A model generated the notes under the pieces. That model worked only from the letters and a program-made list of their open reading frames with translations, made no database searches and was not told where the DNA came from. Positions 1 through 6,750 of a DNA stretch of 64,000 bases are shown piece after piece. Within the stretch, counting starts at the first letter, position 1. Every line of letters starts with the position of its first letter. Source of the DNA: CALAED01 sp036555725. GTDB lineage: Bacteria; Actinomycetota; Actinomycetes; Streptosporangiales; Streptosporangiaceae. The translations under genes and the position numbers were made by a program. The DNA is taken from the NCBI GenBank assembly GCA_036555725.1, contig DATBKU010000110.1:124001-188000 (forward strand), written 5' to 3'.

Positions 1-491
1 ACGTGCGCGCCGAGGAAGGTCACCTCGTCGGCCAGCTCAGAGGCGATCCGGACGGCCCGCTCCTCGTCGGCGACCGTCAGGCCGTACCCGGACTTGCACT
101 CCACCGTCGTGGTGCCCTGCCGGGCCATCTCGGTCAGCAGCCGGGCCAGGTTGGCGCGCAGCTCGCTGTCAGCTGCCGCCCGCGTCTTGGCGACGGTGGT
201 CCGGATGCCGCCCGCCGCGTACGGCTGTCCGCTCATCCGGGCGGCGAACTCCTCCGCCCGCTCCCCGGCGAACACCAGGTGGGCGTGCGAGTCGACGAAT
301 CCCGGCAGCACCGCCCGCCCGGCCGCGTCGTAGGCCTCGTCGGCCGGCGGCGCGCCGACCGAGGGCCCGAGCCAGGCGATCCGTCCGTCATCGAGGACCA
401 GCGCCGCGTCGCGGACCAGCCCGAGTGGCCCGTCACCGAGGGCCGGATCGTTGGTGACGAGTTCCCCGATGTTCTGGATAACCGTGCTCAT
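1..491 (-). CDS. hutI: imidazolonepropionase, N-terminal part (cut by window edge)
   Basis: Reading the minus strand from an ATG at 489-491 gives an open frame that runs off the left edge (163 residues visible). It hydrolyses 4-imidazolone-5-propionate to N-formimidoyl-L-glutamate, step 3 of histidine degradation, in the cytosol. The visible part has the amidohydrolase metal motif in PGFVDSHAHLVFAGER (H-x-H near residue 70), then a GGIRTTV segment and a KSGYGL segment near residue 130, all typical of HutI. An AGGAGGG sequence lies about 6 bases before the ATG, which fixes the start. It follows hutF on the same strand after a 364-base gap, so it may have its own promoter. The family call is firm; the C-terminal half is not visible. 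Confidence 0.93.
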   Translation of the reverse strand, partial: MSTVIQNIGELVTNDPALGDGPLGLVRDAALVLDDGRIAWLGPSVGAPPADEAYDAAGRAVLPGFVDSHAHLVFAGERAEEFAARMSGQPYAAGGIRTTVAKTRAAADSELRANLARLLTEMARQGTTTVECKSGYGLTVADEERAVRIASELADEVTFLGAH

Positions 492-855
492 GCGGCTCCC
501 TCCTCGCCTGGCGGCTCGCCGGCGCATGAGCAAGCTCGCTGTGCTTGTTTGTTCGCTCGACTCTTCGCCTGGTGGCTCCTCGCTCGCTCCCGCTGGGCCA
601 GGGCCAGCGCGTCCCGCCATACGCTCTCGCGGACCGCGTGGCGGACGGTGAGATCAAACCCCGACCGCGATGGCGGCCGGCACCAAACCCGAGAGCACAG
701 TCGCGATCAGCGTGTCTCGAACCCGGATCGAATACGGCGTCAGCGGCACCCCGTGCCCCTGATGCGCGGGTCAAACCCCCCGATGCGCACATGTCACCTC
801 ATGCCCAGGGATGATCGCCGTTAACCAGGCCCGGTTAGGCCCGAACCCCGGCCCG
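492..855. other. intergenic stretch between hutF and hutI, no gene seen
   Basis: This 364-base gap separates the hutF stop from the hutI start. It holds open frames, but their composition (runs of Arg, Ala, Ser, Gly) is that of shadow frames in GC-rich DNA. Two imperfect copies of a 17-base element (501-517 and 562-578, differing at two positions, core TCGCCTGG) lie just upstream of hutI. I see no tRNA, clear hairpin terminator or convincing promoter. Confidence 0.5.
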
Positions 856-2229
856 TCAGGACGTCACGGCGGTGACGGCCTCGGACAGCGCGCGGGGAAC
901 GTCGTCGACGAGGAGGTGCCGGCCGTCCCGTACGATCTCCCGGCCCGAGACGACGACGTGCCGTACGTCCGCGGCGGTGGCGGCGAAGACGGCGGACTCC
1001 ACGGCGTGCTCGGGGCCGGTGCCCGCGAGCCGTACGGAGTCGAGGCTCACCGTGACCAGGTCGGCGCACGAACCGGGCTCGATGCGGCCCGCCTCGGGCC
1101 AGCCGAGGCCGTAATGGCCGTTGGACGTGGCGGCGGCCAGCAGTTCGCCCGCCGTCCAGTGTCCGCGTTTGCGCGTCCGCAGCCGTTCGTCCAGCTCGAC
1201 CGCCCGTGCCTCCTCGAACAGGTCGACCACCGCGTGCTCGTCGGAGCCGAGGCAGATCGGTGAGCCGGCGGTACGCAGGTCGCGCGCCGGGCCGATGCCG
1301 TCGGCCAGGTCGCGCTCGGTCGTGGGGCACATGCAGACGCCGGTCATGGTGGCGCCGAGCAGTCCGATGTCGTCGGGCGTCAGATGGGTGGCGTGCACGG
1401 CCACGGTCCGGGCGCTCAGCGCGCCGCATTCGGCGAGCAGCCGGGTGGGGCTCAGGCCGTACGCCTCCTGGCAGGCCTCGTTCTCCTCCGGCTGTTCCGA
1501 CAGGTGGACGTGCAGCGCCGCCTGTCGTTCCCGGGCCCACGCGGCGACGGCCTTGATCTGCTCGCGCGGCACGGCCCGTACGGAGTGGATCGCCGCGCCG
1601 ATTCGGGCATGCGACCGGCCGTCCTTGCCCACCACGTTGTGCAGGGCGTCCACCCGGCGCGCCCAGTTGCCCGCCGAGCCGTCGCCGAAGCGCAGCTGCG
1701 GCCCCTTGAGCGGCTGCCCGATGCCGCCGGCGAGATAGCAGGTGTCGAGCAGGGTGATCCGGATCCCCGCCTCGGCGGCGGCCGTGATGAGGATCTCGCC
1801 CATCTCGTTGGGGTCGCCGTACGGCGCCCCGCCCGTGTCGTGATGCAGGTAGTGGAACTCCCCGACGCAGCTGATGCCGGCCAGCGCCATCTCGGCGTAG
1901 GCCGCCCGGGCCAGCGCGTGATAGGAGCCGGGGTCGAGCCGGGCGGCCACCTCGTACATCTGCTCCCGCCACGACCAGAACGTGCCGGAGCCGTTTTGGA
2001 CCCGCCCGCGCAGCGCCCGGTGGAACGCGTGCGAATGCGCGTTGGCCAGGCCCGGCAGGGTCAGCCCCGCCAGCCGTACCGCATCGGGCGCCGCGGACAC
2101 CCCCCGAGTGACAGTGGTGAAGCGCTCCCCGTCGGTCTCGATGAGAACGTCGGCGGCGACCTCGTCTCCGAGCCAGGCGAGCTCGGCATGGAATTGTGCG
2201 GTGCCCACCTCACCAGCGTCCCAGATCAT
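856..2229 (-). CDS. hutF: formimidoylglutamate deiminase
   Basis: A 457-residue amidohydrolase-superfamily protein. HutF deiminates N-formimidoyl-L-glutamate to N-formyl-L-glutamate plus ammonia, the branch of histidine degradation that keeps the carbon as a formyl group. Seen directly: the metal motif NAHSHAFHRALRG near residue 65, a central LHVHLSEQPEEN metal-ligand segment, a VHATHL segment, and GSDEHAVVD carrying the catalytic Asp. The neighbours are an M20 amidohydrolase upstream and hutI downstream on the same strand, which supports the assignment over other amidohydrolases. The start is uncertain: the ATG at 2229 has no clear ribosome site, and a GTG seven codons later (VGTAQFHAELAWL) is an equal candidate that would match usual HutF length. 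Confidence 0.92.
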   Translation of the reverse strand: MIWDAGEVGTAQFHAELAWLGDEVAADVLIETDGERFTTVTRGVSAAPDAVRLAGLTLPGLANAHSHAFHRALRGRVQNGSGTFWSWREQMYEVAARLDPGSYHALARAAYAEMALAGISCVGEFHYLHHDTGGAPYGDPNEMGEILITAAAEAGIRITLLDTCYLAGGIGQPLKGPQLRFGDGSAGNWARRVDALHNVVGKDGRSHARIGAAIHSVRAVPREQIKAVAAWARERQAALHVHLSEQPEENEACQEAYGLSPTRLLAECGALSARTVAVHATHLTPDDIGLLGATMTGVCMCPTTERDLADGIGPARDLRTAGSPICLGSDEHAVVDLFEEARAVELDERLRTRKRGHWTAGELLAAATSNGHYGLGWPEAGRIEPGSCADLVTVSLDSVRLAGTGPEHAVESAVFAATAADVRHVVVSGREIVRDGRHLLVDDVPRALSEAVTAVTS

Positions 2230-2282
2230 GGGCCGTCGCGGCAGCCTCGCGACCGGCCAGGATCTGTTTCACCGCCCCCGGT

Positions 2283-3491
2283 CTACGCACGAGCCCCTAG
2301 ATCGGCGAGGACGGCGGCCAGCGCGGCGACGCCGGCCAGGCAGTCGTCCGGCTCGGCGTACTCCTCCGGGGCGTGCGAGATGCCGGTCGGGTTGCGGACG
2401 AAGATCATCGCCGTGGGCACGTGCGCGGCGAGGATACCCGCGTCGTGGCCGGCGCCGGTGGGCAGCGCGGGCGGCGCGGGCAGCCCGGCCTTGACGATCG
2501 CGTCGGCGATCCGGTCTCTGAGGTCGCCCGGGAAGTCGACGACCTGGGTGTACGACTCCTGGGTCCACGTGACGGACAGGCCATGGCCGACCGCGGCCCG
2601 CCGCGCCTGCTCGCCGATCTCGTCGAGGGTGTCTCGTACGGCCTGGTCGCTCGGCCCGCGGGCGTCCAGCCACGCGGTGACCGCGGACGGGATGGCGTTG
2701 ACGCCGCCGGGCGTGACGGCGACCTTGCCGACCGTGGCGAGCGCATCGTGCCGTGCTGCGCTCTGCCGAGCCGCCAGCACCAGCCGGGCGAACGGCACCA
2801 TTGGGTCGTGCCGGTCCGCCAGGCGGGTCGTGCCCGCGTGGTTGCCCTGGCCCGTGAAATCGAACCGCCAGCGGCCGTGCGGCCAGATGGCGCTTGCCAC
2901 CCCCACCGGCGCCTCCAGCGCCCGGCCCTGCTCGACGTGCAGCTCGACGAAGCAGCCGATCCGGCCGAGGAGATCGTCGTCGCGGCCGATCCCGTACGGA
3001 TCGATGCCGTGGGCGGCCAGCGTCTCGGCCAGGCTCGTGCCGCCGGCGTCCCGCAGCGTCCTCGCTCTGTCCGGGTCGATGGCCCCGGTCAGCAACCGGG
3101 AGCCGAGGCAGGCCACCCCGAACCTGGCGCCCTCCTCCTCGGCGAAGACGGCCACCCCGATCGGCCGTACGGGTCGTACGCCCCCCTCGCGCAGCAGGTC
3201 GATCGCGGCCAGCGCGGACACAACTCCAAGCGGCCCGTCGAAGGCCCCGCCGCCCGGCACCGAGTCGAGATGGCTGCCGGTGACGACCGCGTCCGGCCCC
3301 GGCGTACCCCACCAGGCGACCAGGTTGCCGTTGCGGTCCGGTTCGAGGTCGAGGCCGCGGGCCCGGGCCTGCTCGGCGAACCAGGCCCGGCAGGCCAACT
3401 CCGCCTCCGTCCAGGCGAACCGGTGATGGCCGCCGGTGGCCGCGTCGCGCCCGATCGGCAGCAGCGACTCCCACATCTCCCCGAAGCTCAT
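2283..3491 (-). CDS. M20-family Zn-dependent amidohydrolase (allantoate amidohydrolase-like) in hut cluster
   Basis: A 402-residue binuclear metallohydrolase of the allantoate amidohydrolase/N-carbamoyl-L-amino-acid hydrolase group. Metal-binding signatures are visible in order: TGSHLDSVPGGGAFDGPLG, FAEEEGARFG, VELHVEQG and, near the C-terminus, GAGHDAG. The dimer-interface (lid) domain lies between. The ATG at 3491 is preferred because GAGGA sits five bases before it; ATGs at 3503 and 3536 are alternatives. It is the first gene of a minus-strand run followed by hutF (53-base gap) and hutI. HutF makes N-formylglutamate and no HutG is visible nearby, so I infer that this enzyme may act as the deformylase or on another acyl-glutamate. 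Enzymes of this type are often simply annotated as allantoate amidohydrolase, and that remains possible. Confidence 0.85.
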   Translation of the reverse strand: MSFGEMWESLLPIGRDAATGGHHRFAWTEAELACRAWFAEQARARGLDLEPDRNGNLVAWWGTPGPDAVVTGSHLDSVPGGGAFDGPLGVVSALAAIDLLREGGVRPVRPIGVAVFAEEEGARFGVACLGSRLLTGAIDPDRARTLRDAGGTSLAETLAAHGIDPYGIGRDDDLLGRIGCFVELHVEQGRALEAPVGVASAIWPHGRWRFDFTGQGNHAGTTRLADRHDPMVPFARLVLAARQSAARHDALATVGKVAVTPGGVNAIPSAVTAWLDARGPSDQAVRDTLDEIGEQARRAAVGHGLSVTWTQESYTQVVDFPGDLRDRIADAIVKAGLPAPPALPTGAGHDAGILAAHVPTAMIFVRNPTGISHAPEEYAEPDDCLAGVAALAAVLADLGARA

Positions 3492-3600
3492 GGCTGTCCT
3501 CATACCCGATACCCGACCCCAGCCTCGAGAGCTCATCCCGAGAGCATGCCCCAGCCTGATCGTCCGCGGGACGGGTGCGCGTGGTCAGGGTGGCGGGCGG

Positions 3601-4080
3601 CTACTTGTAGCGGCGGGCGACTCGGATCAGGGGTTCGGCGGTGGGGGTGACGTAGTCGACGGCGATGACCTCGGCGATGAAAAGGGTGTGGTCGCCGGCG
3701 GTCAAGCGCTGCCTGGTCGCACACTCCATCGCGGCCAGGCCGTCCTCGATGACAAGCGCGTCGGTGAACCGGCCGCGGTGGTGCGGTTCGTCGGCGATCA
3801 GCAGCCGGGCGCTCGGCCGGCCCTCGGCGGCGAACCGGCCGGACAGCGGCCGCTGCGCCGCGCTCAGGATGGTCGCGGCCCACCGGTCCTGCCGCTGCAG
3901 CACCTCGCCGAGATAGGAGTCGGCGCCGATGCCGACCAGCACCAGTGGCGGGTCGAGCGACACCGAGCTGAACGCGGTGACCGTCGCGCCGATGTCGTCG
4001 CGGTCCTCGCGTACGGTGACGACCACGACGCCGGTGGCGAAGCAGGCCACCGCCTCGGTGAACTCAGCGGCCGGGAGCAC
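3601..4080 (-). CDS. flavin reductase-like (FMN-binding split-barrel) protein
   Basis: A 159-residue protein of the flavin reductase family, which uses NAD(P)H to reduce FMN or FAD, often for a partner monooxygenase. Evidence is the N-terminal ATGVVVVTVRE segment, FSSVSLDPPLVLVGIG (the usual flavin-binding stretch, S-L-x-P-P-L), and a C-terminal GDHTLFIAEVIAVDY segment, all in family order, and a length typical of stand-alone reductases. It begins six bases after the sppA stop on the same strand, so the two are probably co-transcribed although no functional link is obvious. No oxygenase partner lies beside it; the P450 at 16.2-17.4 kb would need ferredoxin-type electron transfer instead. The substrate is not predictable. 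Confidence 0.82.
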   Translation of the reverse strand: MLPAAEFTEAVACFATGVVVVTVREDRDDIGATVTAFSSVSLDPPLVLVGIGADSYLGEVLQRQDRWAATILSAAQRPLSGRFAAEGRPSARLLIADEPHHRGRFTDALVIEDGLAAMECATRQRLTAGDHTLFIAEVIAVDYVTPTAEPLIRVARRYK

Positions 4081-4086
4081 GGGCGA

Positions 4087-5799
4087 TCAGTGGATCTCCC
4101 AATGGCCCGGCAGCAACAGCGGGCCGCCCAGCGGCAGGCCGAGCCGGGCCGCGGCGGTCGTGAGCGGGCCCCACGCCTCCAGCCGGGCCCGCGCCGCCGT
4201 ACGGTCGTCGCTGGACTCGGCGGGCCGCAGCCGTTCGAGGGGCGAGACGTGCGGATACGGGCGCACCGGGGCGTCCGCGGCGATCCCGGCCTTCTTGCGG
4301 GCGATATCGATCGCGAGGTCGAGCCCGCCCAGCTCGTCGACGAGGCCGTTGGCGTGGGCGTCGGCGCCGGTCCAGACCCGGCCGCGGGCCAGCTCGTCGA
4401 CCCGCTCGCGGGACATCTTGCGGCCCTCGGCGACCCTGGCGGTGAAGTCGTCGTAGATCTGGTCGAGGGCGGCGTTGACCCGCTCCCACTCGGCCTCGGT
4501 GAAGTCGCGGGTGGTGCTGTACATCCGAGCGTGCGCGCCGTCCTCGACGGTGCCCATGCCGATGCCGAGCCGGTCGAGCAGCTCGCTCACGATGGGCTTG
4601 CCGACGACCACGCCGATCGAGCCGGTCAGCGTGCCCGGCTGGGCGACGATCGTGTCGGCGGCCATCGCCACGTAGTAACCGCCGGACGCGGCGACGTTGC
4701 CCATCGACACGACGACCGGCTTGCCCGCCTTGCGTGCCAGCACGACCTCGCGCCAGATCGCGTCGGACGCGACGGCCGACCCGCCCGGGCTGTTCACCCG
4801 GAACACGATCGCCTTGACGCGTTCGTCGCGGGCGGCGACGCGGAACGCGGCGCCGATCGTGTCCGAGCCCATGGCGCTGCCCTGACCGGGCACGGGCGCC
4901 CGCCCGCTGCGGCCGACCCGGATCGCGCCCTGCCCGTGGATGAGCGCGATGACATCGGGACGCGGGCGCGGCAGCCGCCGGGCCAGCGAGTGGGAGCGGT
5001 TGTAGCGGCCGATGTAGCGCAGCAGCGGCTCCTGGTCACCGGCGGCGGACCGGACGTCGGCGCGCACGTCGTCGTAGACCTCGTCGCGGTAGCCGAGCTT
5101 GTCGACCAGGCCGCCGTCGAGGGCCTCGGCGGCGAGCAGCGGCCCGCCGTCGATCAGCTCGCGGACCCGCTTTTCGGACAGGCCGCGCCCGGCCGCCACC
5201 CCGGCGACGATCTGCTCGCCGACGGAGGTCACCAGGCGCTTGGACATCTCCTCGTGCTCGGCGGTGTAGCCGCGCTCCATGAACGAGTTGGCCGCGGTCT
5301 TGTACTCGTGCCGCTTGCCGAACCGGGGCGCGATGCCGAGCTTGTCGAGGGCGCCGCGGAAGAACGGCTCCTCCAGCGCCACCCCGGTCAGCCCGACATA
5401 GCCCGTGGGCTGCAGGTAGATACGCTCGAAGGCGGTGGCGAGGTAGTACGGCACGGTGCCGCGGCCGGTCTCGCCGAACGACTCCGTCCACGCCACGGTG
5501 AGCTTGCCGGCCTCCCGGAACGCCCGTACGGCCTCGCGCAGCTCCTGGGTGACGGCCAGCCCGGCCCCGCCGCTGACCCTGACCACGAGGGCTCGTACGC
5601 GCGGGTCGCCGGCGCCGCGCCGCAGGCCGTCGAGCACGTCACGCAGGTGCGTCTTGCGCCGGGCGAGCAACGCGGCGAGCGGGTCGGCCGGCGGACCCTC
5701 GACCAACCCGTCGGAGAGGTCGAGCTCCAGGATGAGCGGCGCGGTCCGCTGTTCGCGCGCCTCGTTGAACATGTCTACGACCTTGCCCGCATCCACCAT
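4087..5799 (-). CDS. sppA: signal peptide peptidase SppA, double-domain (67K) type
   Basis: A 570-residue S49-family serine protease with two tandem ClpP-like domains, the long SppA form that degrades released signal peptides at the membrane. The catalytic Lys is K167 in HEYKTAANSF of the first domain, and the nucleophile is S372 in NVAASGGYYVA of the second, matching the Lys/Ser dyad arrangement of E. coli SppA. Substrate-binding stretches RVNSPGGSA and GTLTGSIGVV precede and follow the Ser. Unlike E. coli SppA I see no N-terminal transmembrane segment: the protein starts MVDAGKVVDM and is hydrophilic there, so it may be peripheral or cytosolic. It is divergent from the NUDIX gene with only 43 bases between the start codons, and a TAGGCT -10 box six bases before the ATG suggests a leaderless message. 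Confidence 0.93.
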   Translation of the reverse strand: MVDAGKVVDMFNEAREQRTAPLILELDLSDGLVEGPPADPLAALLARRKTHLRDVLDGLRRGAGDPRVRALVVRVSGGAGLAVTQELREAVRAFREAGKLTVAWTESFGETGRGTVPYYLATAFERIYLQPTGYVGLTGVALEEPFFRGALDKLGIAPRFGKRHEYKTAANSFMERGYTAEHEEMSKRLVTSVGEQIVAGVAAGRGLSEKRVRELIDGGPLLAAEALDGGLVDKLGYRDEVYDDVRADVRSAAGDQEPLLRYIGRYNRSHSLARRLPRPRPDVIALIHGQGAIRVGRSGRAPVPGQGSAMGSDTIGAAFRVAARDERVKAIVFRVNSPGGSAVASDAIWREVVLARKAGKPVVVSMGNVAASGGYYVAMAADTIVAQPGTLTGSIGVVVGKPIVSELLDRLGIGMGTVEDGAHARMYSTTRDFTEAEWERVNAALDQIYDDFTARVAEGRKMSRERVDELARGRVWTGADAHANGLVDELGGLDLAIDIARKKAGIAADAPVRPYPHVSPLERLRPAESSDDRTAARARLEAWGPLTTAAARLGLPLGGPLLLPGHWEIH

Positions 5800-5805
5800 G
5801 GAGCC

Positions 5806-5811
5806 AGCCTA
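5806..5811 (-). promoter_or_regulatory. -10 box of leaderless sppA promoter
   Basis: Read on the minus strand this is TAGGCT, a TANNNT -10 element ending six bases before the sppA ATG at 5799. No ribosome-binding site is seen between them, so transcription probably starts at or next to the ATG. No good -35 box is visible. Confidence 0.45.
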
Positions 5812-5829
5812 AGCCGAAGTCCACCGCAC

Positions 5830-5835
5830 TAGGGT
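5830..5835 (+). promoter_or_regulatory. -10 box of leaderless NUDIX-NYN promoter
   Basis: TAGGGT, a TANNNT -10 element, ends seven bases before the ATG at 5843. There is no ribosome-binding site in the gap, so a leaderless transcript is likely. It faces the sppA promoter from 18 bases away, forming a compact back-to-back pair. Confidence 0.45.
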
Positions 5836-5842
5836 CTCGGTC

Positions 5843-6694
5843 ATGGGGCTCGACCATGCCATGGCGCGCTGCGGGCGCGGGCACGTGCATACCGGCCGGT
5901 ACGGTGCCGCCGGGCTGCTGGTCTACTGCCCCGACGGCGCGGGCGAGCCGTACATTCTGCTGCAACAGCGCGCGCTGTGGGGGACCGGCGGCGGTACGTG
6001 GGGGCTGTTCGGCGGCGGGCGGCTGCGCGACGAGGATCCGATCGCGGCGGCGCTGCGGGAGACGGCGGAGGAGTGCACGCTGGAGGTGTCCGTCGTACGG
6101 CTGCACGGGGTGATGACCGATGATCATGGGGGCTGGGCGTTCCACACGGTGGTGGGCACCCTCGGCGAGCCGGTTCCGGTGCGGCCCGCCTCGATGGAGA
6201 GCCGCCGGGCGGAGTGGGTCCGCGCCGACGAGGTCGATCGGCTGCGGTTGTTCGCCCCGTTCGCCGAGAACTGGGCACGGCTGCGGGCCACGGCCATGAC
6301 CAGGTTGTGCCTCGTGGTGGACGCCGCGAACGTCGTCGGCTCGCGTCCGGACGGCTGGTGGCGCGATCGGGCGGGCGCGGCGGCGCGGCTGCGCGACCAA
6401 CTGGCCGAGCTGGCGCGTCGGGGCGTTCCGTATCCGCCCTTCGACGTCTGCTACCCAGAGGTCGTCCTCGTCGTGGAGGGCAAGGCGCGCGACATCTCGG
6501 CGGACGCCGACGGGCCGGTACGCGTTGTCGCGGCGCGGGGCAGCGGCGACGATGCCATCGTGGATGTGGTCGCGGCGCGCGAGGAGGGCGTCACCTACCT
6601 TGTGGTGACGGCCGATCGCGAGCTGCGGGCCCGCTGTGAGGCGGTGGGGGCCTCCGTGACCGGCCCGCGCCGGCTGCTCGATCAACTGGGCTGA
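5843..6694 (+). CDS. NUDIX hydrolase fused to a NYN/PIN-like nuclease domain
   Basis: A 283-residue two-domain protein. Residues about 15-150 are a NUDIX domain: the Nudix box runs from GGGRLRDEDPIAAAL into RETAEEC and keeps the RE and EE metal-binding residues, but the usual Gly after EE-x is a Thr. Residues about 152-283 form a NYN/PIN-like domain: CLVVDAANVVGSRPDGWWRD with an Asp and Asn early, GSGDDAIVDVV in the middle and YLVVTADRELRARC late, the acidic pattern of this nuclease fold. An internal ATG at 6297 begins exactly at the second domain, which in other actinomycetes I would expect to see as a separate gene, so a fusion of two adjacent genes is the likely origin. The role may be nucleotide-derivative cleavage coupled to RNA processing; substrates are unknown. 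Confidence 0.82.
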   Translation: MGLDHAMARCGRGHVHTGRYGAAGLLVYCPDGAGEPYILLQQRALWGTGGGTWGLFGGGRLRDEDPIAAALRETAEECTLEVSVVRLHGVMTDDHGGWAFHTVVGTLGEPVPVRPASMESRRAEWVRADEVDRLRLFAPFAENWARLRATAMTRLCLVVDAANVVGSRPDGWWRDRAGAAARLRDQLAELARRGVPYPPFDVCYPEVVLVVEGKARDISADADGPVRVVAARGSGDDAIVDVVAAREEGVTYLVVTADRELRARCEAVGASVTGPRRLLDQLG

Positions 6695-6750
6695 GCCGCG
6701 GTCCTTGGCCTTATTGTTGCCCTTTGCAGGTACGGAGGGTCGCCGGAGAA

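Noticed and set aside
433..792. A 119-codon minus-strand frame between hutF and hutI
   Set aside because: The composition is Arg/Ser/Gly-rich without recognisable motif, it runs into the hutI start, and no ribosome site is seen.
1384..5832. Very long open frames on the plus strand opposite the hut genes and sppA
   Set aside because: They are antisense shadows typical of GC-rich DNA, with Arg/Gly/Ala/Pro-dominated composition, while the minus-strand frames contain clear conserved motifs.
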